In this document: positions 1 to 8,328 of the stretch, in pieces
Position numbering within the stretch: the stretch's first letter is position 1
How the letters are laid out: each line of letters begins with the position of its first letter
Position numbers and translations under genes: made by a program
DNA from: Conyzicola nivalis
Lineage (GTDB): Bacteria > Actinomycetota > Actinomycetes > Actinomycetales > Microbacteriaceae
Length of the DNA stretch: 64,000 nt
Assembly: GCF_014639655.1 (NCBI RefSeq)
Contig: NZ_BMGB01000001.1
Location: 1,194,882 to 1,258,881, forward strand
Direction of reading: 5' to 3'
The notes under the pieces: model-generated
What the model saw: only the letters and a program-made list of their open reading frames with translations
Told to the model about the DNA's origin: nothing
Databases searched by the model: none

Positions 1-187
1 GGCGGCGGTCACGGTTCCGACCCTCGTGGTGGTCGGTGATCAGGCGCTGCCGATCTTCCCGCCGGTGGCCGACGCGCTGGTGGAAGCGCTCCCCCGCGCG
101 ACACAGTGCCGCATCGACTCGTCGAACCACGACTGGAAGCCCGACCAGATGGCGAAGGTGATCGCCGACTTCGTCAGGCCCGCTTAG
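1..187 (+). CDS. alpha/beta hydrolase, C-terminal fragment
   Basis: The reading frame is open from the left edge to a TAG at 185-187, so the start lies outside the window. The 61 visible residues follow the end of an alpha/beta-hydrolase fold: a VPTLVVVGDQ strand that normally carries the acidic residue, a helix, then SSNHDWKPDQ, where the histidine would be the catalytic His, and a last helix ending DFVRPA. The gene converges on proB and overlaps its 3' end by 14 bp. The substrate cannot be inferred from this fragment. Confidence 0.7.
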   Translation, partial: AAVTVPTLVVVGDQALPIFPPVADALVEALPRATQCRIDSSNHDWKPDQMAKVIADFVRPA

Positions 188-965
188 CCTCGAACCAGGT
201 ACCGACCGCGGCGCCCGACAGGGCCGCGCCCACGTCGCCGGTCGAGGCGAGCAGCACGGGCGTACCCGAGCCCGCGGCGAGCTTCGCGGCGGCCACCTTG
301 GTGCCGGCTCCCCCCGTGCCCACCCCGGCCGCGCCGATGTCGCCGAACTCGACCTGGCCGAGGTCGTCGTCGAAAGCCACCTCGGTGATCTTCACGGCGC
401 CGGGGTCCAGCGGCGGACGCGAGTAGAGCGCGTCGATGTCGGAGAGCAGTACGAGCAGGTCGGCGCGCACGAGCTGCGAGACGAGTGCGGCGAGGCGGTC
501 GTTGTCGCCGAACCGGATCTCGTGCGTCGCCACCGTGTCGTTCTCGTTGACGATCGGCAGGATGCGCAGGTCGAGCAACCGCTCCATGGCGCGTTGCGCG
601 TTGCCACGATGGGTGGGGTTCTCGAGGTCGCCCGCCGTCAGCAGCACCTGGCCCGCGACGATCTTGAAGCGGCGCAGGCTGTCCTGGTAGCGGTAGATCA
701 GCAGGTTCTGACCCACGGCCGCGGCCGCCTGCTGGGTCGCGAGGTCGGTGGGGCGGGAGTCGAGGTTGAGAAACGGGATGCCCGTCGCGATGGCGCCGGA
801 CGAGACCAGGATGACCTCGCAGCCGCGACCATGAGCGGCCGCGAGGGCGTCGACGAGCGGTGCGATCTGACCGACGTTCTCGCCGCTGATCGACGATGAA
901 CCGACCTTGACCACGATGCGCTTGGCCGTGACGATCTCGGCCCGGGAGCGGATCGGACTAGTCAC
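174..965 (-). CDS. proB: glutamate 5-kinase
   Basis: Phosphorylates L-glutamate to glutamyl-5-phosphate, the first step of proline synthesis, in the cytoplasm. The 263-residue product has the amino-acid kinase fold: [11 protein letters not shown] near the N-terminus, [11 protein letters not shown], the glutamate-binding segment [19 protein letters not shown] and the nucleotide-binding [20 protein letters not shown]. It ends after the kinase domain and has no PUA domain, unlike the E. coli enzyme of about 367 residues. The GTG at 963-965 overlaps the obg stop by 8 bp, which indicates translational coupling. The frame is open further upstream, but that part only mirrors obg codons. Last gene of the rplU operon. 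Confidence 0.93.
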   Translation of the reverse strand: MTSPIRSRAEIVTAKRIVVKVGSSSISGENVGQIAPLVDALAAAHGRGCEVILVSSGAIATGIPFLNLDSRPTDLATQQAAAAVGQNLLIYRYQDSLRRFKIVAGQVLLTAGDLENPTHRGNAQRAMERLLDLRILPIVNENDTVATHEIRFGDNDRLAALVSQLVRADLLVLLSDIDALYSRPPLDPGAVKITEVAFDDDLGQVEFGDIGAAGVGTGGAGTKVAAAKLAAGSGTPVLLASTGDVGAALSGAAVGTWFEAKRA

Positions 966-2499
966 GGTCGTCCGCGGCGTCACGCTCGACGGCGAAGCCC
1001 TCGTCGTCGTTCCAGACGCCGCCCTCACGCTCGCGGTCGAGCTCGGCACGGGCCGCCGTCTTGGCGTCCATGCGCTCGAGGTAGTTCGCGCGACGGGTCT
1101 TGCTCGTCAGGCGGCGACCCTCTTCGAGGCGCGGGTCGGTGCCACGGGGGCTCGCCACGAGTTCGGCGGCGGACGCCACGGTGGGCTCCCAGTCGAAGAC
1201 GACGCCGCCCTCGGCACCGATCATCACGGTGGAGCCGGGCACTGCGCCCGACTTGAACAGCTCGGTCTCGACGCCGAGCTTGGCCAGACGGTCGGCGAGG
1301 AAGCCGACGGCCTCGTCGTTGGTGAAGTCGGTCTGCTGCACCCAGCGCTCGGGCTTGGTGCCGATGACGCGGTAGACGTTGCCGAACGACCCGCCCTCGA
1401 CCTTGATGACGAAGTCGACCTCGTTGACGGCGCGCGGGCGGATCACGATGCGCGGCTTCGCCGTCTCCTTGGCCTTCTCGACGCGGTCGGCCTCGACGAG
1501 CTCGGCGAGAGCGAACGAGAGCTCGCGCAGGCCGGCGCGGGACACGGCGGACACCTCGAACACGCGGTAGCCGCGGGCCTCGAGGTCGGGGCGCACGAGG
1601 TCCGCCAGTTCTTTGCCCTCGGGCACGTCGGTCTTGTTGAGCGCGATGAATTGCGGACGCTCGAGCAGCGGGACCTGGCCGTCGGGAACGGGGTAGGCGG
1701 CGAGTTCGCCGAGGATGATGTCGAGGTCGCTCAGCGGGTCGCGGCCCGGGTCGAGCGTTCCACAGTCGAGAACGTGCAGCAGCGCCGAGCAGCGCTCGAC
1801 GTGGCGCAGGAACTCGAGGCCGAGGCCCTTACCCTCGCTGGCGCCCTCGATGAGGCCGGGGACGTCGGCGACCGTGTAACGGGTCTCGCCCGACTCGACG
1901 ACTCCGAGGTTGGGGTGCAGGGTGGTGAACGGGTAGTCGGCGATCTTCGGCTTGGCCGCCGACATGGCTGCCACCAGGCTCGACTTTCCGGCCGAGGGAT
2001 AACCGACGAACGCGACATCCGCCACGACCTTCAGTTCGAGACGCAGGTCGCCCTCGAAACCGAGGGTTCCGAGGAGTGCGAACCCCGGTGCCTTGCGCTT
2101 GGTGGAGGCGAGGGCCGCGTTGCCCAGGCCGCCCATGCCGCCCGGCGCAGCGACGTAGCGCATGCCGTGTTCGTTCATGTCGAGGATCTCGTTGCCCTCG
2201 GCGTCTTTGACCACCGTGCCGACGGGGACGAGCAGAACCATCTCGTCGCCGGAGGTGCCGGCCTTGTGGTCGCCCTGTCCGGGCTGGCCGTGGTCCGACT
2301 TGCGGTGGGGCGAGCGGTGGTAGTTGAGCAGCGTCGTGGTCTGCACGTCGCTCACGAGAACGATGTCGCCACCGTTGCCTCCGTTGCCGCCGTCGGGGCC
2401 GGCGAGCGGCTTGAACTTCTCGCGCTTGACCGATACACAGCCGTTGCCGCCGTGCCCTGCGCGAAGGTGCAGGGTTACCTGGTCGACGAACGATGCCAT
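958..2499 (-). CDS. obgE: Obg/CgtA family GTPase
   Basis: Essential GTPase that binds the 50S subunit and links ribosome maturation to growth and stringent control. The 513 residues show an N-terminal glycine-rich Obg fold ([20 protein letters not shown]), a G domain with P-loop GYPSAGKSS, switch/G3 DVPGLIEGA and G4 ALNKTD, and a C-terminal OCT domain of the Gram-positive type followed by a charged tail. The ATG at 2497-2499 begins the conserved MASFVD; an upstream in-frame start adds only eight non-conserved residues. It is cotranscribed with rplU-rpmA and coupled to proB. Confidence 0.96.
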   Translation of the reverse strand: MASFVDQVTLHLRAGHGGNGCVSVKREKFKPLAGPDGGNGGNGGDIVLVSDVQTTTLLNYHRSPHRKSDHGQPGQGDHKAGTSGDEMVLLVPVGTVVKDAEGNEILDMNEHGMRYVAAPGGMGGLGNAALASTKRKAPGFALLGTLGFEGDLRLELKVVADVAFVGYPSAGKSSLVAAMSAAKPKIADYPFTTLHPNLGVVESGETRYTVADVPGLIEGASEGKGLGLEFLRHVERCSALLHVLDCGTLDPGRDPLSDLDIILGELAAYPVPDGQVPLLERPQFIALNKTDVPEGKELADLVRPDLEARGYRVFEVSAVSRAGLRELSFALAELVEADRVEKAKETAKPRIVIRPRAVNEVDFVIKVEGGSFGNVYRVIGTKPERWVQQTDFTNDEAVGFLADRLAKLGVETELFKSGAVPGSTVMIGAEGGVVFDWEPTVASAAELVASPRGTDPRLEEGRRLTSKTRRANYLERMDAKTAARAELDREREGGVWNDDEGFAVERDAADDRD

Positions 2500-2524
2500 G
2501 AAATTTTTCCTCTGTAGAAACACG

Positions 2525-2552
2525 GAAGGGGCGAGCCGAAGCTCACCCCTTC
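2525..2552 (-). terminator. UUCG-loop hairpin between rpmA and obg
   Basis: On the minus strand the arms GAAGGGGTGAGC and GCTCGCCCCTTC pair over 12 bp (one G-U) around a TTCG tetraloop. The sequence after it is only weakly T-rich (CGTGTTTCTAC). It lies 24 bp after the rpmA stop and 25 bp before the obg start, so it may be a partial terminator or a processing/stability element that sets obg below the ribosomal genes. The structure is seen; the function is inferred. Confidence 0.6.
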
Positions 2553-2575
2553 ACGCTAAGTGATGTTGCAGCTGA

Positions 2576-2830
2576 CTACGCAGCCACCACGATGTTGACG
2601 ACCTTGCGGCCACCCTTAACACCGAACTCGACCGCACCGGCGGCGAGGGCGAACAGCGTGTCGTCTCCGCCACGGCCGACGTTGGCGCCGGGGTGGAAGT
2701 GCGTGCCACGCTGGCGCAGGATGATTTCGCCGGACTTGACGACCTGGCCGCCGAAGCGCTTGACGCCGAGGTACTGCGCGTTGGAGTCGCGACCGTTACG
2801 GGAGGAGCTTGCGCCCTTTTTGTGTGCCAT
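2576..2830 (-). CDS. rpmA: 50S ribosomal protein L27
   Basis: An 84-residue basic protein beginning [16 protein letters not shown], the usual L27 start with its flexible N-terminal tail reaching toward the peptidyl-transferase centre. The conserved [19 protein letters not shown] and [10 protein letters not shown] segments are all present. An AAGGGG Shine-Dalgarno precedes the ATG. It sits 14 bp downstream of rplU, the normal order, and ahead of obg. The N-terminus needs no cleavage, unlike Firmicutes L27 with its pro-segment. Confidence 0.97.
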   Translation of the reverse strand: MAHKKGASSSRNGRDSNAQYLGVKRFGGQVVKSGEIILRQRGTHFHPGANVGRGGDDTLFALAAGAVEFGVKGGRKVVNIVVAA

Positions 2831-2844
2831 GAGTTGTCAGCCCC

Positions 2845-3153
2845 TTAGTTAATCGAAGTGATCTTGATACGAGTCTGCTCCTGGCGGTGGCCCTGGCGCT
2901 TCTTGTATCCGGTCTTGTTCTTGAACTTCTGGATGACGATCTTCGGGCCGCGGAGGTCGTTCAGGACCTCGGCGACGACCTTGACGTCCGCAAGCGCTTT
3001 CGCGTCGTGCGTGATCTTGTCGCCATCAACGAGCAGCACCGGGGCGAGCTCGACATTGCCGTCTTTGTCGGCCTGGATGCGGTCGAGGACGACAATCGTG
3101 CCGACCTCTACCTTTTCCTGCCGACCACCGGCGCGCACAACTGCGTAAACCAC
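2845..3153 (-). CDS. rplU: 50S ribosomal protein L21
   Basis: L21 of the large ribosomal subunit, 102 residues, full length. Recognised by the [18 protein letters not shown] start, the TIVVLDRI segment and the C-terminal signature [16 protein letters not shown]. The start is GTG at 3151-3153 with an AGGG Shine-Dalgarno seven bases upstream. First gene of the operon continuing to rpmA, obg and proB; a sigma-70-type promoter is visible about 70 bp upstream. Confidence 0.97.
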   Translation of the reverse strand: MVYAVVRAGGRQEKVEVGTIVVLDRIQADKDGNVELAPVLLVDGDKITHDAKALADVKVVAEVLNDLRGPKIVIQKFKNKTGYKKRQGHRQEQTRIKITSIN

Positions 3154-3223
3154 TTGGTAACCCTTACTTTCGGAAGCTTATGGCGATCTTTCGCGGCCTC
3201 AGGCCAGCGCACACCAAGGGCCA

Positions 3224-3253
3224 AGACTACTCGATCTACATAGCCGCGGTCAA
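3224..3253 (-). promoter_or_regulatory. housekeeping promoter of rplU-rpmA-obg-proB
   Basis: Minus strand: -35 TTGACC (3253-3248), an 18-base spacer and -10 TAGTCT (3229-3224). This predicts a start near 3217 and a leader of about 65 nt before rplU. The match and position are good for an actinobacterial SigA-type promoter, but no start site has been mapped. Confidence 0.6.
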
Positions 3254-3313
3254 ACCGTGATTATGGCGGCGAATCATCGCCGGGTTTCAGACTCGAGAAT
3301 CGTGGCCGAACTG

Positions 3314-3325
3314 AGTGTTAACACT
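3314..3325. other. 12-bp perfect palindrome
   Basis: AGTGTTAACACT is a perfect palindrome in the gap between rplU and the membrane-protein gene, upstream of the rplU promoter. It is AT-rich against a GC-rich background and could be an operator or a boundary element. No function is assigned. The rest of the 221-bp gap shows nothing else. Confidence 0.35.
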
Positions 3326-3374
3326 AACCTGCCTGTGGTGTGGGCGGGTCGACGACACACGCCGTGTCTGCGAA

Positions 3375-3914
3375 TCAGAGAGCGGATGCCGCGGGTCGGC
3401 CCTTCGAGACCCAGAACCAGGCGAGGAACCCGGCCAGAATCACAAGCGGGGTCACATTGATGAAGGTGTAGAGGCCGGCCTGGGCCGTTCCGAAGAGGGC
3501 GTAGGCGAAGGACTGCTGGCCCGTGAAGATGCTTCCGCCCGAATAGACGGCGGTGAAGACCAGCACGAGGGCCGCGGCTACGGCGGCGGCCACGAGGGAG
3601 CGCAGCACTACGCGGGGCACGCGCAGTTCTGGCACGAGGGGAACGAGCAGCCAGAACGCCAGGAAGACACCGATGGCCGCCGGGATTACCGTGGTCCCGA
3701 GTTCCACGAACAGTTGACCGAACGGCGAGAGCACGCTTCCGGGGTCGTATCCGCCGTTGATGCCGCCAGCGCTCGAATAGGCGAGATTGCTGAAGACTCC
3801 CACGAACGCGCGCAGAACCGCCTGCACGACCATCACGATGCCGACGATCCCCGCCGCGACCGCGGCCGGAACCGCGTTCGCCCGTGTTGCCCGTGCCTGT
3901 AGCGACTGCGCCAT
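3375..3914 (-). CDS. four-TM membrane protein of unknown function
   Basis: A 179-residue hydrophobic protein with four likely membrane helices at about residues 16-38, 70-93, 100-124 and 148-170, and a Gly/Ser-rich loop between the first two (SSAGGINGGYDPGSV). The ATG at 3912-3914 starts MAQSLQARATR, a short basic N-terminus before the first helix; the frame is open upstream but the extra residues are not membrane-like. It is divergent from the DUF4031 gene with only 32 bp between starts. No catalytic motif is recognised. Confidence 0.75.
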   Translation of the reverse strand: MAQSLQARATRANAVPAAVAAGIVGIVMVVQAVLRAFVGVFSNLAYSSAGGINGGYDPGSVLSPFGQLFVELGTTVIPAAIGVFLAFWLLVPLVPELRVPRVVLRSLVAAAVAAALVLVFTAVYSGGSIFTGQQSFAYALFGTAQAGLYTFINVTPLVILAGFLAWFWVSKGRPAASAL

Positions 3915-3946
3915 CCGGTGTCCCCGTAAGTGTTTAGAATCAGCCC

Positions 3947-4219
3947 ATGACCGTGCTGATCGACCAACCCATCTGGCCGGCACACGACACTCTATGGGCA
4001 CATCTGGTCAGCGACCACTCGCTCGACGAACTGCACGCGTTCGCGCAGCGTGCGGGGATCCCCCGGCGCGGGTTCGACGGCGACCACTACGACGTGCCGG
4101 CCCGCAAGTACGACGAGCTCGTGGCGCTCGGCGCCCTTCCCGTGACGGTGCGCCAGCTCGTCACCCGGCTGCAGGCGAGCGGACTGCGCATCAGCCAGAA
4201 GGAGAAACGCGGGCTGTAG
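3947..4219 (+). CDS. DUF4031 domain-containing protein
   Basis: A 90-residue protein beginning MTVLIDQPIWPAHDTLWAHL and containing SDHSLDELHAFA, GIPRRGFDGDHYDVP and a C-terminal LRISQKEKR, which match DUF4031, a small conserved actinobacterial family of unknown function. The short spacing to the divergent membrane protein suggests a shared promoter region. It is followed 38 bp later by the SRAP-domain gene and may be cotranscribed with it. Confidence 0.85.
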   Translation: MTVLIDQPIWPAHDTLWAHLVSDHSLDELHAFAQRAGIPRRGFDGDHYDVPARKYDELVALGALPVTVRQLVTRLQASGLRISQKEKRGL

Positions 4220-4257
4220 GGCCATCCGGCGTCGGCGGGCCGGTACAGAATGGGAGC

Positions 4258-5001
4258 ATGCCCGGCCGTTTCGTTTTCACCACTGACCCCGACGAGCTCG
4301 TAGCGATGCTCGATGTCGACCGGCCGGCGGGCGACCTGCCGCCCGCCTCGTTCAACATCGCCCCGGCCGACCGCGTGGTCGTCATCATCGACGCCGTCAA
4401 CAAAGACGCCTCGACCGAGGGCTACGACCCCGAGAACCCGGCCGTGCTGCGCCGCCTCGAGTCGGCCAGCTGGGGCCTCGTGCCCGGCGGCGCACCCGAC
4501 GCGTCCGTGGGTTCCACGATGTTCAACGTCCCGGTCGAGCAGGTGCTCGCGAACCCGGCGTTCGCCCCCGCCGCCCAGTCCCGGCGCGCTGCCATCCCGG
4601 CAACGGGCTACTACGTCTGGCACAAGGGCGCCGACGGCACCTCGTCCGCCCAGTTCGTGCACTCCCCCGACGGCGAGCCGCTGCTGCTCGCGGGCCTGTA
4701 CGAGTGGTGGAAGAACCCGGCAGCCGCCGCCGGTGATCCCGCGCGCTGGCTGCTGTCGACGACGATACTGACCCGCGCATCCGCCGGCCCGCTCGCCCTC
4801 ATCCATGAACGCATGCCGCTGCTGCTCGAGCCCGGCCTGCTCGAAGACTGGCTCGACCCCCGCACGCCCGGCTCGTCCGAGCTGCTGGAGGCCGTCTCCG
4901 ACGCCGCGGCCGACCTTGCCGAAGAGGTGGAGTTCTACGAGGTCAGCAAAGACGTCGCGAGCGTCAAGAACAACTCCGAAGCGCTCATCCAGCCGGTCTA
5001 G
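4258..5001 (+). CDS. variant SRAP-domain protein (HMCES/YedK family)
   Basis: A 247-residue member of the SOS-response-associated peptidase family, whose normal members crosslink abasic sites in single-stranded DNA through Cys2. Family landmarks are SFNIAPADRVVVI (residues 31-43), SWGLVPGGAP (71-80), GYYVWHKG (117-124), ALIHERMPLLLEP (180-192) and the C-terminal NNSEALIQPV. Two catalytic positions differ. The first residues are MPGRF instead of MCGRF, so Cys2 is Pro. The GFYEW glutamate (YedK Glu105) is Val120. The histidine (His183) and an asparagine (Asn90, near YedK Asn75) remain. The start is fixed by family alignment. It may be a non-crosslinking paralogue, or it may use the N-terminal Pro amine. 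Confidence 0.85.
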   Translation: MPGRFVFTTDPDELVAMLDVDRPAGDLPPASFNIAPADRVVVIIDAVNKDASTEGYDPENPAVLRRLESASWGLVPGGAPDASVGSTMFNVPVEQVLANPAFAPAAQSRRAAIPATGYYVWHKGADGTSSAQFVHSPDGEPLLLAGLYEWWKNPAAAAGDPARWLLSTTILTRASAGPLALIHERMPLLLEPGLLEDWLDPRTPGSSELLEAVSDAAADLAEEVEFYEVSKDVASVKNNSEALIQPV

Positions 5002-5029
5002 CCGACCCCCGCGCGCGTGTAGCCTTCCG

Positions 5030-6340
5030 TCACCACTGCAGGGCGAAGCCGGCCACGCTCTTGACCTGCGCCCCGGTCGACAGGTCGATGATCACGGTCG
5101 TGACGCTCGTGGACCGGTCGTCCACCGGGTAGCCGTCGCTCACGCTCGACGCCACGTTCGGCACCACCTCGACCGCCACGAACTGGTCGTTGGGCGACAC
5201 GGAGAAGTCGCCGATGCTTCCGGCGTGGTCGACGGTGCGCAGCAGCTCGCGCGAACTCGATCCGTCGTCGGCGACGAGCAGGTTCTCGAACACGTTCGCC
5301 TCGTAGTCGACGAGCACGACGTGCTGCACCAGGTCCGACCCGCGCATGAGCCGGAAGTCGCCGGGCAGCGGTGCGACCCCGTAGATGGGCGAGGGCGCGA
5401 ACTCGACGTCGCTCAGGTCGGCGATGGACAGCACGACCGGCCCGAACGCGTTCGTCACCCCGAGCCTCGTCCCGTCGGTCGAGAGCGACTCGAGGCTCGC
5501 GTAACTGCCGAGCGGTGTGACGACTCCCGACGCCGTGTCGACGAGCAGCACGCTTTCGTCGCCGATGTTGTGCGCGGCGAGCGTCACCCCTCCCGGCAGG
5601 AAGAACCAGTTGCTCACGGCGAGCGGCGCGCCGTCCAGACCGGCGACCGGCGCGATGTCCCGGCCCAGATCGAGATTCAGGGTCATGAGCGTGTTGTCGA
5701 ACGCCCCGTCGGCGCTCGAGAAGGCGAAGCCGATCGTGACCCCGTCGTCGGCCGCGTGCAGCTTCTCGATCACCCCGGGGACCGGCAGGCCGAGCGGCTC
5801 CACTCCCCCGTCCTCGAAGCTGACGAGGCTGAGGGCGCTGGTGCCGTCGCCCAGATCGGTGGACACTGCGGCGGTCGAGCCGAGGAGTGCGAATTCCTGG
5901 ATGCGCGGGGCCGAGTAGACGACGGTGCGCTCGACATCGCGCGCACCGGTCCGCACGATCTCGTCCACGGCCTCGCCGCGGTCGAGGTAGTAGAGCGGCT
6001 GCGAGCCCGTGGTGAACTCGTAGCTGAGCGTGGAGCCCTGGTCGTCGAACTGGCTCGTCACGCCGTCCACCTCGACGACGTAGCGCGCGTCGTAGAGCAG
6101 CGGCTGCTCGAACTGCACGGCCACCACGGCACCCGAGGTCGTCACGGTGAACTCGGCGGCGGGCGTGATCGTGACGTCGTCGGGGTCGACTGCGGCGAGC
6201 GGCTGGTTGGCGAAGAGCCGCAGCTGCTGGCCGCTGCGCGTCGTGACCTGCTCGGTGTCGACCTGCGCGCTCGAGAGTTTGGGGCCCTGCACGTAGCCCA
6301 GCGCCGCGAAACCGGCGCAGAGCAGCGCCAACACGACCAC
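5030..6340 (-). CDS. membrane-anchored beta-propeller-like protein, unknown function
   Basis: The start here is GTG at 6338-6340, giving 436 residues. One hydrophobic segment (VVVLALLCAGFAALGYV) at the very N-terminus is followed by a large extracytoplasmic region of short repeated beta-rich blocks, with many aspartates and phrases such as LSVSPNDQF and LSTDGTRL that resemble WD40/TolB-type blades. The upstream codons (RRTFTAV) would make a better membrane anchor, but no ATG, GTG or TTG lies between 6340 and the upstream stop at 6479-6481, so the true start is uncertain. It directly follows, and may overlap, the TIGR03943 gene, so it may belong to that operon. Confidence 0.65.
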   Translation of the reverse strand: MVVLALLCAGFAALGYVQGPKLSSAQVDTEQVTTRSGQQLRLFANQPLAAVDPDDVTITPAAEFTVTTSGAVVAVQFEQPLLYDARYVVEVDGVTSQFDDQGSTLSYEFTTGSQPLYYLDRGEAVDEIVRTGARDVERTVVYSAPRIQEFALLGSTAAVSTDLGDGTSALSLVSFEDGGVEPLGLPVPGVIEKLHAADDGVTIGFAFSSADGAFDNTLMTLNLDLGRDIAPVAGLDGAPLAVSNWFFLPGGVTLAAHNIGDESVLLVDTASGVVTPLGSYASLESLSTDGTRLGVTNAFGPVVLSIADLSDVEFAPSPIYGVAPLPGDFRLMRGSDLVQHVVLVDYEANVFENLLVADDGSSSRELLRTVDHAGSIGDFSVSPNDQFVAVEVVPNVASSVSDGYPVDDRSTSVTTVIIDLSTGAQVKSVAGFALQW

Positions 6341-6404
6341 GACGGCCGTGAAGGTGCGGCGGAACCCGGACGCGGTGGACGACCGGTACGCGGCAGAGCG
6401 GGAC

Positions 6405-7166
6405 TCAGTAGAGATAGGGCTCTCCCGGTTGTTCGACGACCTCCACGGAGTCGGGGACGACGGCGATCGCCTGCTGGCTCACTCCGCTCGGGTTGGTGTC
6501 GAAGCCGCCGGTGACGCGCACCCACTGGTCGACGGCGAGGTCGTCGGCCCACCCCGGTTCGTAGACCGGGACCCCGATCGGCTGGGCATCGACGGCGCAG
6601 CAGGTGATGACGAACCGCGAGACGAAGAACATGTTCTCCGGATCATCCGGATCCGCGCTCACAAAACCGACGACGTCGACCGGCTTGCCGCTGAAGACGC
6701 TCAGCTCGCTCGTCTGGCGCAGCAGCGACGACCACTCGAGCACGGTGAACTTGGCGAACGCGGCGTCGGTCGTGGAGGCCACCGAGGCGACCGACTGCGC
6801 GCGGTCGCCGCTCAGCCCTCCGTCGTTGATGGCGCGCTGCTCGAGTGTCGCGCTCGACAGTGTGGCCGGTGGGACCACGATGATGCCGACGGCGATCACG
6901 AGGGACAGCACGGCGGCCGCCCCCGAGAGCGCGTTCTGGCGCTTCGACGGCGGCGCGTCGTGGTCGTGGGGTTCGCGCAGGAACGCGCTCGCGGCCACGA
7001 AGACGAGCGCGATGACCGACATGATCACCGTGAAGAGCACGTAGCGCGGGTGGATGTACAGGATGAGCTGGTTGGTCAGCGCGAGCCAGATGGTCGCGAC
7101 GACCACGACGCTCATCAGCGCCACGCCCCGCCAGCGCTGGACGGCCCTCAGGAGGCTAGGCGACAT
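6405..7166 (-). CDS. TIGR03943 family membrane protein (permease partner)
   Basis: A 253-residue protein with two or three N-terminal membrane helices (about residues 14-32, 40-62 and 80-100), a HDHD-rich cytoplasmic loop and a C-terminal extracytoplasmic domain containing FVSRFVITCCAVDAQPIGVP, the conserved Cys-Cys segment of this family (YcgQ-like). Known members are encoded with DUF318 permeases, as here. The ATG at 7164-7166 lies inside the 3' end of the permease gene (11-bp overlap), so the two are coupled. The transported substrate is unknown. Confidence 0.88.
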   Translation of the reverse strand: MSPSLLRAVQRWRGVALMSVVVVATIWLALTNQLILYIHPRYVLFTVIMSVIALVFVAASAFLREPHDHDAPPSKRQNALSGAAAVLSLVIAVGIIVVPPATLSSATLEQRAINDGGLSGDRAQSVASVASTTDAAFAKFTVLEWSSLLRQTSELSVFSGKPVDVVGFVSADPDDPENMFFVSRFVITCCAVDAQPIGVPVYEPGWADDLAVDQWVRVTGGFDTNPSGVSQQAIAVVPDSVEVVEQPGEPYLY

Positions 7167-8229
7167 AGTTCACGACCAATCCGATGAGGGCGCTGAGCAG
7201 CGCGACGACGACGGTGAGCTGCACGAGGGTTCTCACCGTGAAGGTGGTGCGCAGCAGGGCGAGCATCTTGATGTCGATGATCGGCCCGAAGACGAGGAAG
7301 CTCACGATCGACCCAGGCATGAAGGTCGAGGCGAACGGCAGGATGAAGAACGCGTCGACGTTCGAGCACACCGAGATCACGAAGGCCAGCACCATCATGG
7401 CGAGGATCGACCAGAGCGGATTGCTGCCGAGGCTCACGAGCACCGAACGGGGCACGAGCGACTGGATGGCTCCGGCCGCGACGGCTCCGATGAAGAGCGC
7501 CGGCAGGATGATGCTCGACTCCCGGCGGAAGAGCGAGACGCTCTCCTGCCAGCGGGAGGCGCCGTGCGCGTGCGCATCCGGCACCCGGCAGATCGCCGCG
7601 AACTTGTCGGTCAGCAGCGAGTCCTGGTCCGGATGGCGGCTGAACAACCAGCCGGTGAGATTGGCGATGACGAATCCGCCCACGATGCGTCCGACGAGGA
7701 TGTTGTCGTCCCAGCCGAACGCCTGATGGGTCGTGATGATCGTGATCGGGTTGATGATGGGCGCCGCGAGCAGGAAGGTCATCGACTCGGAGACGGTGAA
7801 GCCCTCGACCATGAGCCCGCGGGCGAGGGGCACGTTGCCGCACTCGCAGACCGGCAGGAAGACGCCGATGAACGAGATCGCCGCGCGGCGCAGGAACGGG
7901 TTGCGTGGCAGCACCCGCATGATCCACGAGTCGGGAACCCACACCTGCACGGCGATCGACAGCACGATTCCGAGGATCACGAACGGCATCGACTCGACGA
8001 TGACGCTGATGCTCAGGGTGAGGAAGTCCTGCGCCTTGTCGGGCAGGGCGAGCGCGCCCTGGTCGGCGGTGATCGCGCGCAGCACGAACAAGGCGCTGAT
8101 CCCCACGATGCCGACGCCCAGCCAGGCGAACTGGCGGCGGCGGGCCGTGGGGTGGTCGCCGTGGGGCGGATGCTCGTGGTCGCCTTTCGCGCCGCGGTCG
8201 CGACGGCGGGCGTCAAGCTGGCTACTCAC
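7156..8229 (-). CDS. permease of the DUF318/ArsP_1 type
   Basis: A 357-residue polytopic protein with about eight membrane helices in two halves. Each half carries a conserved loop: VFLPVCECGNVPLARGL and VISVCSNVDAFFILPFA, the C-E-C-G and C-S-N-V-D motifs of YraQ/YcgR-type permeases (a superfamily that includes ArsP). The charged, His-rich N-terminus (DHEHPPHGDH) and the HAHG loop suggest metal contact, but this is inference. It is followed by its usual TIGR03943 partner. A terminator of the upstream rne gene separates the two transcription units. Confidence 0.88.
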   Translation of the reverse strand: MSSQLDARRRDRGAKGDHEHPPHGDHPTARRRQFAWLGVGIVGISALFVLRAITADQGALALPDKAQDFLTLSISVIVESMPFVILGIVLSIAVQVWVPDSWIMRVLPRNPFLRRAAISFIGVFLPVCECGNVPLARGLMVEGFTVSESMTFLLAAPIINPITIITTHQAFGWDDNILVGRIVGGFVIANLTGWLFSRHPDQDSLLTDKFAAICRVPDAHAHGASRWQESVSLFRRESSIILPALFIGAVAAGAIQSLVPRSVLVSLGSNPLWSILAMMVLAFVISVCSNVDAFFILPFASTFMPGSIVSFLVFGPIIDIKMLALLRTTFTVRTLVQLTVVVALLSALIGLVVNYVA

Positions 8230-8285
8230 CCGGGAAGCCTAACCAGTGCTTGCTGACAGAAGTCGGTGACTCCCCGGGTACAACG

Positions 8286-8315
8286 AAACCCCGCCGGACG
8301 GGGCCGACGGGGTTC
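8286..8315 (-). terminator. terminator after the RNase E/G gene
   Basis: Minus strand: AACCCCG, a GC-rich spacer that can pair further, then CGGGGTTT followed by CGTTGT. It starts about 15 bp after the RNase E/G stop and lies upstream of the permease start, as expected for an intrinsic terminator with a short T-run. Confidence 0.65.
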
Positions 8316-8328
8316 CTCGTGCGGATGA

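Noticed and set aside
907-2517. 536-codon plus-strand frame opposite obg
   Set aside because: Antisense shadow of obg; low-complexity composition and no recognisable motif.
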